From the NCBI RefSeq assembly GCF_039538005.1, contig NZ_BAABBO010000002.1:50179-114178 (forward strand): a stretch of DNA of 64,000 bases, in the 5' to 3' direction. Of this stretch, positions 17,043 to 25,270 are shown piece by piece (the stretch's first letter is position 1; each line of letters begins with the position of its first letter). The position numbers were made by a program, and so were the translations under genes. This stretch comes from Allohahella marinimesophila (GTDB lineage: Bacteria > Pseudomonadota > Gammaproteobacteria > Pseudomonadales > Oleiphilaceae). The notes under the pieces are model-generated. The model searched no databases. It had not been told where the DNA came from and saw only the letters and a list, made by a program, of their open reading frames with translations.

Positions 17043-17747
17043 TCATTCGTCAGCCTCCAGTACCGTGGCGAGAGCGCTGACCGAACCCCGCTTGAAGGTC
17101 TTCACCTCTTCAACCTGCAGCGTTGCCGTCAATTTCGGATGTGCGAGCAGTTCGTCGATGACCTCGCTCTGCATTACCGTATCGTCGAGCCAGAGCTGCA
17201 CGAAATCCTTCGTCGCTGGAATGAACAAAGGAAAGGCCTTGTCGTGGTAAGGCTCCATTTTCAGGTGGGCGTCACGGGTGATGACGGCGCAGCTGAAATG
17301 GCCGTTAGAAAATGGTCGGTATAGCGCACCAAGCAGGAAGGGCTCGTTGCCGATCATCAGGAACTGGTGCTTCTTGCCATCGATCACCTTGGACTCTCCG
17401 ATGCCAGTAGCCGCGACGAGGCCGCGGTGATGTCGAAGCGCGCCCTTCCAGAACGGGGAATCGAGATTGCGGGCATTGAAAGACGTTCGCTTGCCGACGC
17501 GCAGCTCATCACCCACGGCCGTGCAGTCGAACCACCAGGTGGCATCGACCAGCCGGGGCTTGCCCTCGTGCTGGATAATCAGGTTGCGGATCTTGCGATT
17601 GGGATTGCCACCGAAGGCCGGATAGAAGTGTTCAACCTGGTCCGGGCTGTGGCTGAACAGGTCCCCCGTCAGTTCCTCGAGCCCGATTTTTTCCAACAGG
17701 CGCTCGAGCTCTGCGGTTTCAAGTGCTCTCTGAACATATCCACACAT
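17043..17747 (-). CDS. yedK: SOS response-associated peptidase YedK/HMCES family
   Basis: 234 residues from ATG 17747, chosen because AAGGAG precedes it and it places the essential Cys at position 2 (MCGYVQ). Other family features are an Asn-Ala-Arg segment (TSFNARNLDSPFW), Glu in TGIGES and His in MEPYHDKAFPL. HMCES proteins make a covalent thiazolidine link to abasic sites in single-stranded DNA and protect them. The CGY start and the TGIGES loop differ somewhat from the usual CGR and PADGFYEW, so this is a divergent member. It is divergent from the helicase gene, with about 118 bases between starts. Confidence 0.85.
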   Translation of the reverse strand: MCGYVQRALETAELERLLEKIGLEELTGDLFSHSPDQVEHFYPAFGGNPNRKIRNLIIQHEGKPRLVDATWWFDCTAVGDELRVGKRTSFNARNLDSPFWKGALRHHRGLVAATGIGESKVIDGKKHQFLMIGNEPFLLGALYRPFSNGHFSCAVITRDAHLKMEPYHDKAFPLFIPATKDFVQLWLDDTVMQSEVIDELLAHPKLTATLQVEEVKTFKRGSVSALATVLEADE

Positions 17748-17865
17748 CTTGCGCTCCTTGTTTGCCACTGCCGAGAGGGTGGCTGCCTATCGCTTCTGTA
17801 CGGCCTATCCCTTATGATTCGCCAATCCCCGCCAGGCCAGCCTACCAGGGCATTATAACAAGGAC

Positions 17866-20800
17866 ATGAACATCATGGACGAACTCCAGGGAATGACCCG
17901 CTACTTCCGCCAGTCACTGCTCGACGCAGAGCGCCTGTGCCCAGAGGATGCGCAGATTCTCCAGGCCTGGGGCGTGGCTGCCAGGGGTAATGAACCCGTG
18001 GTCAAGGCGGGGCTGCTGGCAGTTGATCAGATTGCCTGGCATACCGGATGGCTGGATGATGATACGGCATCCGTAGTGTTCGATGTGTTCGATAAACAGT
18101 CTGTTGGCGGCAAGCGCCCCGAGTCGGTGAGTATCGTGATGTTCCCCCGGGTGGATCTGCTGCAGTCCAGGGGTGGGCGACGCAACAGCTATAAGCGGGC
18201 AGTGCTCATGCCGCTGCTCGTATTCGTCGAACTGAATCGCGACGGCGAGCTCACCCCAGGGAAGACGCCACCATGGATCCCACGGCTCTGGCTCTCTCCC
18301 AATGGAGGGCAGAACACACCCCTGGGCGAATTTGCAGCACTCGACGAGTATCTCTCCAGCACCAGTTTCCAAGCGGTTGAGTGTTGGCAGGATCTGGTGG
18401 ATTACGCCGAAGGGATGATCACAGCGGTGACCGGCATCGACTTTCAGGAACAGCTGCACGAAGACTACGTCGGATCAAAACAGGCCATGCTGCTGCTCGA
18501 GCCACCCGTCAGCGGCGCCAGGGACCGCATGGTGAAGGTGCTCGAAAAAATAGAAGATGGCGAATCGCCAGGTGCGCTCTATCGCCGCTTCATCAGCCGT
18601 GAGTCACAGCCAGTCCAGGCGCTCATGGATACGGCGCAGCACCGGGAAGCCGCCTCTGCGCATCTTGGCCAGATGACGCGAGCGTTCCCTCTCTCTCCGA
18701 AGCAGCGAATTGCGCTGCATCATCAGATTGCGAATGGCGGCGAAGGTGAACTGCTCGCCATCAATGGCCCACCTGGCACAGGCAAGACGACCCTCCTCCG
18801 TTCAGTCGTGGCCAACCTGTTCGTGACCAGCGCGCTTCGGGAACAGGAACCCCCCATCATCGTGGCCGCTTCCAATAACAATCAGGCGGTCACCAATATT
18901 CTCGACAGCTTCGCACGAGTCAACGACACTGGTTTCGACGATAAGCTGCAGGGGCGTTGGCTCCCAGAGCTCAAGACCTATGGTCTGTATTGCTGCTCGT
19001 CTGCGCTGGCTAATGAGCGAAATACCTTTGCTTATCATGGCCCAAAGGGCGAAGGCCTGATGGCTGCCATGCAGACTGCGCAGTATCTCGACCAGGCTGA
19101 GCCCGCTTTCCTGGAGAAGGTTTCGGCCTGGCACGAACAGGGCGTATCCACCGTAGGGGATGCCCGCTCGCTATTGCTCGATGCCTTGCAGCTTACCGAA
19201 GCCGAAATGAGGAAGGGCTATGACCTGGTCGACCGCGTGCAGACGCTCGAGTCCGAACTCAACGAGCTGTTTGGCAGTAAAGCGGCCCTACTGGCCAGTC
19301 TCGATCAGATTCGCAAGAGCATTGCTGATCTTGAAGCGAATGAAGATGATCTGCTCGATCAGCTGGACACTTTTCATCGCGCCTGGCGCGACCGCTCCTA
19401 TTGGAACAAATTACTGTCCTGGGTGCCCTTCGTCGCACGCAAGAACGCGCTCGATAATGCCCGCCAACTTAACGAGTGGCTGATCAGTCTCGACAGCTGG
19501 AGTGACCTCGATGTCGAGCGTTACTATCGCGCAGCCATTGCCGACGTAAAGAAAAACAGCATTCTCGCCGTGGCACAGATCGAACGCATTCAGCGCTTCT
19601 CACAACAGTATTTCGAGCAGAAGCATCAGCTGGATGAGTGGATACTAAGGCATCAGCCAGACGCATTCGCTGACCAGGACCACAGCGAACAGCACCTCGA
19701 GTCACTTCGTGAGCGCCTTGAAGACATTCTGGATTGCAGCCTCCGCTTCACCGCCTTCAAACTGGCGACCCACTATTGGGAAGCGCGCTGGCTGGAAGAG
19801 ACCCGGAGCTTCGTCGACTCGAAGGATGCCGACCGGAAATCACCAGCGAAGACGCTACGGAAGTGGCGTCGCTACGCCAAGCTGACACCGTGTTTTGTTT
19901 CCACCTTCTATATGGTGCCAACCTTCTTCACCGCCTTCGAGAAAACCGATGCGCTATGGAAGGATATTCCGCTCTTCGGCGAGATCGACCTGCTGATCGT
20001 CGATGAGGCTGGCCAGGCCCTGCCTGAGGTGGCTGCAGCGAGTTTTGCCCTGGCGAAGCAGGCGCTGGTAGTTGGCGATACTGATCAGATCGAGCCTGTC
20101 TGGAATGTGCCGGTGGGTATCGACCACGCCAACCTCAAGCGCTTCGAACTGCTCCGTGACGAGACGGACCATGAGGAGTTCTGGCTGAAGTCAGGGCTGA
20201 TGGCCAGCGGTGGCAATGTCATGACAGTGGCGCAGCGGCAGAGTCGCTTCCACCAGTTCGAGAATCTGCAGCGAGGCCTTTACCTGACCGAACATCGCCG
20301 TTGCCATGATTCGATCATCAGCTATTGTAACGATCTGGTGTATCAGGGCGTGATGGAGCCACTGCGCGGTGACCGAGCCAAGGCTGGGCCTTGGCCACAG
20401 CTCGGCCTCTTCCCGGTCAGCGGACGCTCCAGATCTGCTGGCGGCAGCCGTGTAAATGAGCAGGAAGCCGCTGCCATTGCGCAGTGGATCGCCGAGAATA
20501 AGGCGCAGATCGTGGCGCATATGAGATCATCGGATGCAGGGGCCTTCGCAGAAGCATCGGAGAGCGACATTCTGTTGACCCAGCTTGGCATTATTACGCC
20601 ATTCTCGAAGCAGGCCGACCGGATTCGGCAGGCACTGAAGCAGCATGGCCTGCCGCCGCTGACAGTCGGAACCGTTCATGCCTTTCAGGGCGCCGAACGC
20701 ACCATGGTGCTGTTCTCCAGCGTCTATGCCCAGGGGGATGAAGACTCGGGCAAGTTCTATGACGCCAGCCCCAATATGCTCAACGTAGCCGTTTCACGCG

Positions 20801-20934
20801 CTCGCGATGTCTTTCTTGTATTTGGCGATCCGGACGGGTTTGGTGTTGACCAGCCGGGCACACCGTCAGGGCGGCTACGATCCCTTTTGAGTACGCTGGA
20901 AGTCATGGCGCCGGCAGTGCTCGAGCCCGCCTGA
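17866..20934 (+). CDS. Large superfamily 1 (Upf1/DNA2-like) helicase
   Basis: 1022 residues. The first ~280 residues have no recognised domain. Walker A is GPPGTGKTT (301-309). Between the motor motifs lies a long helical insertion (about 400-640) with coiled-coil-like heptads. Walker B is VDEAGQ (Asp713, Glu714). The C-terminal RecA domain has the Q/E-rich GTVHAFQGAER and motif VI NVAVSRARD (973-981). These are SF1B Upf1-like helicase features. Proteins of this build occur in DNA/RNA metabolism and in several anti-phage systems. No nuclease motif was found at the C-terminus. It faces away from yedK and may share its promoter region. Confidence 0.86.
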   Translation: MNIMDELQGMTRYFRQSLLDAERLCPEDAQILQAWGVAARGNEPVVKAGLLAVDQIAWHTGWLDDDTASVVFDVFDKQSVGGKRPESVSIVMFPRVDLLQSRGGRRNSYKRAVLMPLLVFVELNRDGELTPGKTPPWIPRLWLSPNGGQNTPLGEFAALDEYLSSTSFQAVECWQDLVDYAEGMITAVTGIDFQEQLHEDYVGSKQAMLLLEPPVSGARDRMVKVLEKIEDGESPGALYRRFISRESQPVQALMDTAQHREAASAHLGQMTRAFPLSPKQRIALHHQIANGGEGELLAINGPPGTGKTTLLRSVVANLFVTSALREQEPPIIVAASNNNQAVTNILDSFARVNDTGFDDKLQGRWLPELKTYGLYCCSSALANERNTFAYHGPKGEGLMAAMQTAQYLDQAEPAFLEKVSAWHEQGVSTVGDARSLLLDALQLTEAEMRKGYDLVDRVQTLESELNELFGSKAALLASLDQIRKSIADLEANEDDLLDQLDTFHRAWRDRSYWNKLLSWVPFVARKNALDNARQLNEWLISLDSWSDLDVERYYRAAIADVKKNSILAVAQIERIQRFSQQYFEQKHQLDEWILRHQPDAFADQDHSEQHLESLRERLEDILDCSLRFTAFKLATHYWEARWLEETRSFVDSKDADRKSPAKTLRKWRRYAKLTPCFVSTFYMVPTFFTAFEKTDALWKDIPLFGEIDLLIVDEAGQALPEVAAASFALAKQALVVGDTDQIEPVWNVPVGIDHANLKRFELLRDETDHEEFWLKSGLMASGGNVMTVAQRQSRFHQFENLQRGLYLTEHRRCHDSIISYCNDLVYQGVMEPLRGDRAKAGPWPQLGLFPVSGRSRSAGGSRVNEQEAAAIAQWIAENKAQIVAHMRSSDAGAFAEASESDILLTQLGIITPFSKQADRIRQALKQHGLPPLTVGTVHAFQGAERTMVLFSSVYAQGDEDSGKFYDASPNMLNVAVSRARDVFLVFGDPDGFGVDQPGTPSGRLRSLLSTLEVMAPAVLEPA

Positions 20935-20949
20935 TCGGAGCTGACCGCC

Positions 20950-20965
20950 TGTGACTGCCGTCACA
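20950..20965. promoter_or_regulatory. Perfect CRP-type site upstream of first metalloprotease
   Basis: TGTGACTGCCGTCACA matches TGTGA-N6-TCACA exactly. It lies just past the helicase stop and about 160 bases before the protease start. The known CRP/Vfr consensus is the basis; binding is inferred. Confidence 0.65.
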
Positions 20966-21042
20966 ATCCGAGACCTTTCAGGGCCTTGCTGGCCAATCAG
21001 CTGAGGCCGTGAAGACATCTTCCCCATACACTCCACCCAGAA

Positions 21043-21078
21043 GGGCGCCCTCATAGCTGGATCGCAGGCCGGGCGCCC
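21043..21078. repeat. Paired GGGCGCCC palindromes forming a possible hairpin
   Basis: The self-complementary octamer GGGCGCCC occurs at 21043-21050 and 21071-21078, 20 bases apart, in the leader of the first metalloprotease gene. The copies can pair into an mRNA hairpin just upstream of the ribosome site. There is no T-run, so it is not a clear terminator. Confidence 0.4.
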
Positions 21079-21117
21079 TGATGCCGAACTTCAATAACAT
21101 AGAAATGGATATTCATC

Positions 21118-22137
21118 ATGCAAACAGGGAATGGAAGATTGCAGTGTGGCTTGAGCGCGCTGGGTCTGGCGATATTGCCGTGCACGCTACAGGCAGCGAC
21201 CGTCGATCTGCTCGTGCTTTTCGACAGCGATACCAGCGAGTACTTCAACGGCAGCCCGAACACAGGCATCCGCAATCTGGTCGACCAGGTCAATACCATA
21301 TATAGAAATAGCGACGTCGACATTCAACTTCGCCTGGTCGGCACCTTGCTGAACAACGCGCCAGGCTCGGACATGGCAGCAGTGCTACATGCCATTACGC
21401 CCAGTATTTCTCCAGATACGACAGTGGAGATCAGGGCTAAACGCGAGGAGACCGGCGCTGATTACGTCGCGCAGATACATGGTCAGGGTAGTTGTGGCAT
21501 TGCCTGGGTGGCGGTGGCTCGTGAATGGGCCTTCAGTGTGACCGGGCCGGACTGTGGCGCCGTTACCCTTGCTCACGAAATCGGCCATACCATGGGCCTG
21601 AATCACTCCCGTCTGCAGGGCGATACCAGTGGCACCCGCTTCGAGTATGGTCTCGGCCATGGCGTCGATGGACTGTTTGGCACCGTGATGACCTACCCCT
21701 GGATGTTCGGCGGCGCGCCCGCAGTGGCGAAGTTCTCCAATCCCAGGTTGAGCTGTTCAGGCGTTCCCTGCGGCGTCCCTGAAGGCGAGCCTCAGCAGGC
21801 CGATGCGGCCCGGGCCCTGAATCAGGTTCGCGATGAGGTCTCCAACTTCCTGCCATCGAAGCACGATGATGTGAAAGTCGAGGTCTTCCAACACATCGCC
21901 TACCACGGCTATTCCATTGCCCTGCCCGAAGGTCGCTACGATATGCAGGACCTGATTGAAAGAGGCATGCAGAACGATGACCTCTCCTCAGTCAGGGTGC
22001 CTGATGGCTGGGCGATCGACCTGTACGAGCACCACGATTTTTCGGGCATGCGCAGCTCCTACACCAGCAACAGGTTCGCGTTTCCATGGTTCGTAAACGA
22101 CACCACCTCGGCCATCGTGGTACGGCGCGACTTCTGA
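21118..22137 (+). CDS. Secreted metzincin protease with C-terminal beta/gamma-crystallin domain (copy 1)
   Basis: 339 residues. The signal peptide ends near residue 25 (PCTLQA^ATVDLL). The catalytic domain has the metzincin zinc motif HEIGHTMGLNH (His153, His157, His163, Glu154) and a Met-turn in VMTYPW. Cysteines around SCSGVPCG probably form disulfides. Residues ~250-339 form a beta/gamma-crystallin-like domain with the calcium motif NDDLSS and a second, weaker NDTTSA. No propeptide lies between signal peptide and catalytic domain, unlike most M12-like secreted proteases. A near-identical paralogue follows, and the gene has a consensus CRP site upstream. The peptidase subfamily is uncertain, the metzincin class is not. 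Confidence 0.9.
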   Translation: MQTGNGRLQCGLSALGLAILPCTLQAATVDLLVLFDSDTSEYFNGSPNTGIRNLVDQVNTIYRNSDVDIQLRLVGTLLNNAPGSDMAAVLHAITPSISPDTTVEIRAKREETGADYVAQIHGQGSCGIAWVAVAREWAFSVTGPDCGAVTLAHEIGHTMGLNHSRLQGDTSGTRFEYGLGHGVDGLFGTVMTYPWMFGGAPAVAKFSNPRLSCSGVPCGVPEGEPQQADAARALNQVRDEVSNFLPSKHDDVKVEVFQHIAYHGYSIALPEGRYDMQDLIERGMQNDDLSSVRVPDGWAIDLYEHHDFSGMRSSYTSNRFAFPWFVNDTTSAIVVRRDF

Positions 22138-22151
22138 ATGTCTTCACGGTG

Positions 22152-22167
22152 TGTGATGACGGTCACA
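22152..22167. promoter_or_regulatory. Perfect CRP-type site upstream of second metalloprotease
   Basis: TGTGATGACGGTCACA matches TGTGA-N6-TCACA exactly, 14 bases after the stop of copy 1 and about 180 bases before the start of copy 2. The position mirrors the site before copy 1, so the regulatory region seems to have been duplicated with the gene. Confidence 0.65.
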
Positions 22168-22340
22168 GCCCAGGACCTGGCAGGTGTCTTGTCGTCCAAT
22201 CCGACGAGGGCAAGGCTCCGACCCCTCCTTACAATCCCGACTCTCCCGGTCGATAGTGTCCCGTCACTAGTGGTTGACCGCCGTTCTGGGCCGCACTGCC
22301 CTGGCCCAGGCACCTACAACCAGAAAAATGGATCATCAGA

Positions 22341-23384
22341 ATGCGTAACCGGACAAGACGACTGAAATACACGCTTGCTGCCCTTGGCTTCGTCACACTG
22401 CCTTGCACCGCACAGGCTGCAACACTGGATCTGCTCGTACTCTACGACAACGAGTCACGAAACCATTTTGGCGAGCCTAATACAGCGATCCGGAATCTCG
22501 TCGACCAGGTCAATACCTTCTATCAGAACAGCCAGATCGACCTGCAGGTGCGCCTGGTCGGCACCATGCTGCACAATCCTGCCGGTGCGAACATGAGTGA
22601 AGTCCTGCGCAACATCACGCCGCCGGTATCACCTGGCTCCACAGGCGCGATACGCGCCAAGCGGGATGAAGTTGGTGCCGACTATGTCGCCCAGATCCAC
22701 CGCCATGGTGGCTGCGGTGTTGCCTGGGTCGGCGTGCATCCAGACTGGGCTTTCAGCGTGACTGGACCAAAGTGCGGCGCTGTTACGCTGGCGCACGAGA
22801 TGGGCCACAATATGGGCCTCACGCACTCCCGTCGTCAGGGTGACACCGGCGGTTCTCGATACAGATATGGTCTCGGCCATGGCGTTGATGGCCTGTTCGG
22901 TACCATCATGAGCTATCCATGGGTATACGGTGGCGCGCGAGGCGTGGCGAAATTCTCCACCCCCAGAATCAGCTGCTCGGGCGTCCCCTGTGGTGTTCCC
23001 GAAGGTCAGGCATTGCAGGCGGATGCTGCCAAAGCCATCAACAACATTCGTGACGAAATCGCTGGCTTCCGAGCGGCAAAGACGACACCTACCACGCCCA
23101 CAAACCCGCCAGGCGGAGCCGAGGCTCGGGTGTACCAGCACTACAACTACAGCGGTTACTCGCTGTCGCTGCCTGAGGGTCGTTACAATATGCAGGACCT
23201 GATCGCTCGAGGCATGAAGAATGACGATCTGTCGTCGGTCAAGGTCCCCTCCGGCTGGGCAGTGGATGTCTACCAGCATTACAATTTCACTGGCACGCGT
23301 ACGACCTACACCAGTGACAATGCCGGCTTCCCCCGCGGTATAAATGACACCGCCTCATCCATTGTTGTTCGGCGGAATATCTAG
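22341..23384 (+). CDS. Secreted metzincin protease with C-terminal beta/gamma-crystallin domain (copy 2)
   Basis: 347 residues, a close paralogue of the preceding gene along the whole length. It has a signal peptide ending PCTAQA and the zinc motif HEMGHNMGLTH (His152, His156, His162). The Met-turn is IMSYPW. A Pro/Thr-rich linker (TTPTTPTNPPGG) is absent from copy 1. The C-terminal crystallin-like domain has NDDLSS and NDTASS motifs. The linker suggests a more flexible tail domain. The stop overlaps by one base a GTG that could start the next gene, so the protease and the propeptide-like gene are one transcript. Confidence 0.9.
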   Translation: MRNRTRRLKYTLAALGFVTLPCTAQAATLDLLVLYDNESRNHFGEPNTAIRNLVDQVNTFYQNSQIDLQVRLVGTMLHNPAGANMSEVLRNITPPVSPGSTGAIRAKRDEVGADYVAQIHRHGGCGVAWVGVHPDWAFSVTGPKCGAVTLAHEMGHNMGLTHSRRQGDTGGSRYRYGLGHGVDGLFGTIMSYPWVYGGARGVAKFSTPRISCSGVPCGVPEGQALQADAAKAINNIRDEIAGFRAAKTTPTTPTNPPGGAEARVYQHYNYSGYSLSLPEGRYNMQDLIARGMKNDDLSSVKVPSGWAVDVYQHYNFTGTRTTYTSDNAGFPRGINDTASSIVVRRNI

Positions 23385-23389
23385 TGATC

Positions 23390-24187
23390 ATGAAGCACAG
23401 GCTCATCATTTCCGCTTTGGCGGTAGCCTTCGTCACGGCTGCCGCTGTCACGGTATTTCTGGTAGTCAATGAGTCGACGCCCAACTCACTGGCCGAGCCA
23501 GTGTTGGACCCCGCACAGCAGTCTGCTGTGCCTGGGGCCAGCATGAACAGGGGCGCTGCGGCCGCAGATCAGTCTTCAACCGGTTCGTCGCCTGGTAGGG
23601 GGCTCCAGCCATCGACACCGCTGGATCCCGAGGAACTCGAGCTTGGCGACAACCCTGACTATCCCACCCTCGAGTCCCGCCTCACCGAGATGCACGCCCG
23701 GCGCGAACACCAGTCTTTCAAACCGGACCAGGTGCTGGCGGCGATCCGGCAACCAGCAGCCTGGCAGTCGGATGACAGCGTCGCCGAGCAGATGGATCTT
23801 CCGGATGAAGACCGTTACGACGGCCGCACGTTCATTCGCTTCAATGCGCTCAAAGTCGAGACGCTCATGCCGGGCGATACCATGGAAATTCCCATCGAAC
23901 AGGCCAATAGCATCTACCAGATGGTGGTTGACGAGGTCGAGGATCATCGCGACGGGAGCATCACCTGGCGCGGGCACCTGCAGGACTTCAATGAGGAAAA
24001 TCAGGTGATGATCACGCAGAGCGACGGCGTGACCTATGCCGGCATTTTCACCCCCGATGCGCCGTATACCATTGAAGCCCGTGGCGACGCTGGCTGGGTC
24101 GTCACTACCGGCACCCTGTTCAAGGGGGAGGAAGAACCCCTGCCAATCCCTGTGCCGGACATCGCGGAATCCCGAGCCTCTCACTAG
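23390..24187 (+). CDS. Membrane-anchored protein resembling a detached metalloprotease propeptide
   Basis: 265 residues from ATG 23390; a GTG six bases upstream overlapping the previous stop is the alternative. An uncleaved-looking N-terminal membrane segment (LIISALAVAFVTAAAVTVFLVV) is followed by a disordered Ser/Pro/Gly stretch (~30-85) and a globular domain (~130-255). The end of that domain (ITWRGHLQDF, GVTYAGIFTPDAPYTIEA, GWVVTTGTLF) reads like the beta-rich N-terminal prodomain of secreted M12-type bacterial proteases. There is no Cys, hence no cysteine switch. The two adjacent proteases lack a prodomain, so this may act in trans as a foldase or inhibitor held at the inner membrane. 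The likeness was judged by eye; the function is inference. Confidence 0.7.
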   Translation: MKHRLIISALAVAFVTAAAVTVFLVVNESTPNSLAEPVLDPAQQSAVPGASMNRGAAAADQSSTGSSPGRGLQPSTPLDPEELELGDNPDYPTLESRLTEMHARREHQSFKPDQVLAAIRQPAAWQSDDSVAEQMDLPDEDRYDGRTFIRFNALKVETLMPGDTMEIPIEQANSIYQMVVDEVEDHRDGSITWRGHLQDFNEENQVMITQSDGVTYAGIFTPDAPYTIEARGDAGWVVTTGTLFKGEEEPLPIPVPDIAESRASH

Positions 24188-24232
24188 CGCTTATGATGGA
24201 GAACATCCGGGGCTGCATGTTACGATCCTTCC

Positions 24233-24255
24233 TGTAGGGTGCAGCGTACCCTACA
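24233..24255. terminator. Hairpin downstream of protease cluster
   Basis: Perfect 8-base arms TGTAGGGT and ACCCTACA around a 7-base loop, 46 bases after the propeptide-like gene. There is no T-run of note. It may be a weak terminator or a REP-like palindrome. Confidence 0.4.
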
Positions 24256-24446
24256 TTCAGTTCACACAGTTCGGTTTGAAAATTCAGCCGAAAGAACGAT
24301 AGACGCTTACGTCCCGTTTCAGCATTCTTGCCGTACCAGTCTCTCGTAGACCAGCGATTAATTTATGCAGTTTTCATCGCCGACCAGTAAATACCAGGCG
24401 GGCTCTCACGGGCCTTGAACGAAACCTACATAAACAGGTTTTTGCT

Positions 24447-25217
24447 ATGAAACCCTCTCGCAAGCTACTCCTCACCGGCACCATGTTTGGTGCACTCATG
24501 ACAGCGATACCAGCCCACGCCATACCAGTCGGACTGGAACTGAGTCTTCTCGTCGATGTTTCTGGCAGTATCGATTCTGAAGAGTATGACCTTCAGCTCC
24601 AGGGCTACGCCGATGCCTTCCGCAGCGCAGATGTTCAGGCCGCTATCGATTCTAACGATACCAACTCGATTGCGGTCAACATGATCATGTGGGCCAGCCC
24701 GGAACAGCAGGTAGAAGTCCTGCCCTGGACCCAGGTGTATGCCTCCACGGTCAATGATTTCGCCGACATACTCGACTCGATCGTGAGACCGTTCGATGAT
24801 GGCACTGCCCCACAGACCGCGCTGAATTATGCGGCCACCTATGCGAACAACATCAATGCGAACAACTTCGAGTCCGATCGCCAGATCATGGATGTGTCCA
24901 GCGATGGCCCACGCAAGAGCGGGCTGGAAGGTACGGAAGGTAGAGATGCAGCAGTAGCAGCCGGATATGACGTGATCAACGCCATTACCATTGGCGCGGA
25001 TCCGGATCTGATTGCGTATTATGCCGACAATGTGCAGTACGGTATCGACAGCTTCACGCTGGCAGCTAATGATTTCAACGATTTCGGCACGGCCATCTCA
25101 GCAAAGCTGGCCACGGAAATCGGCGGACCCCAGGTGCCTGTCGGTGCCACCCTGCCCCTGCTGGCTGGTGGCCTCGGATTATTCGCACTATCGAGACGCC
25201 GTCGCGCAACAAAGTAG
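24447..25217 (+). CDS. DUF1194/VWA-like exported protein with PEP-CTERM-like sorting tail
   Basis: 256 residues. It has a signal peptide (to about AHA, residue 25), then a von Willebrand A-like start LELSLLVDVSGSIDSEEY with a metal-site DxSxS (VDVSGS). Segments such as MIMWASPEQQ and GTAPQTALNYA fit DUF1194. The C-terminus is a tripartite sorting signal: VPVGATLPL, a hydrophobic run (LAGGLGLFAL) and a basic end SRRRRATK, close to the VPLPA-CTERM/PEP-CTERM type. Such tails are recognised by exosortases; none is encoded in this window. Substrate or surface role unknown. The 259 bases upstream hold the hairpin above but no gene. Confidence 0.82.
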   Translation: MKPSRKLLLTGTMFGALMTAIPAHAIPVGLELSLLVDVSGSIDSEEYDLQLQGYADAFRSADVQAAIDSNDTNSIAVNMIMWASPEQQVEVLPWTQVYASTVNDFADILDSIVRPFDDGTAPQTALNYAATYANNINANNFESDRQIMDVSSDGPRKSGLEGTEGRDAAVAAGYDVINAITIGADPDLIAYYADNVQYGIDSFTLAANDFNDFGTAISAKLATEIGGPQVPVGATLPLLAGGLGLFALSRRRRATK

Positions 25218-25270
25218 TGACTCTCACCTAAAGCTGCCAGCGGGCCTTCCGCGTGGCAGCGACCCGGTGT

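Noticed and set aside
17866..20934. Calling the helicase plus yedK an anti-phage defence system
   Set aside because: No nuclease, other effector, mobile-element context or known system signature was found; kept only as a possibility in the findings.
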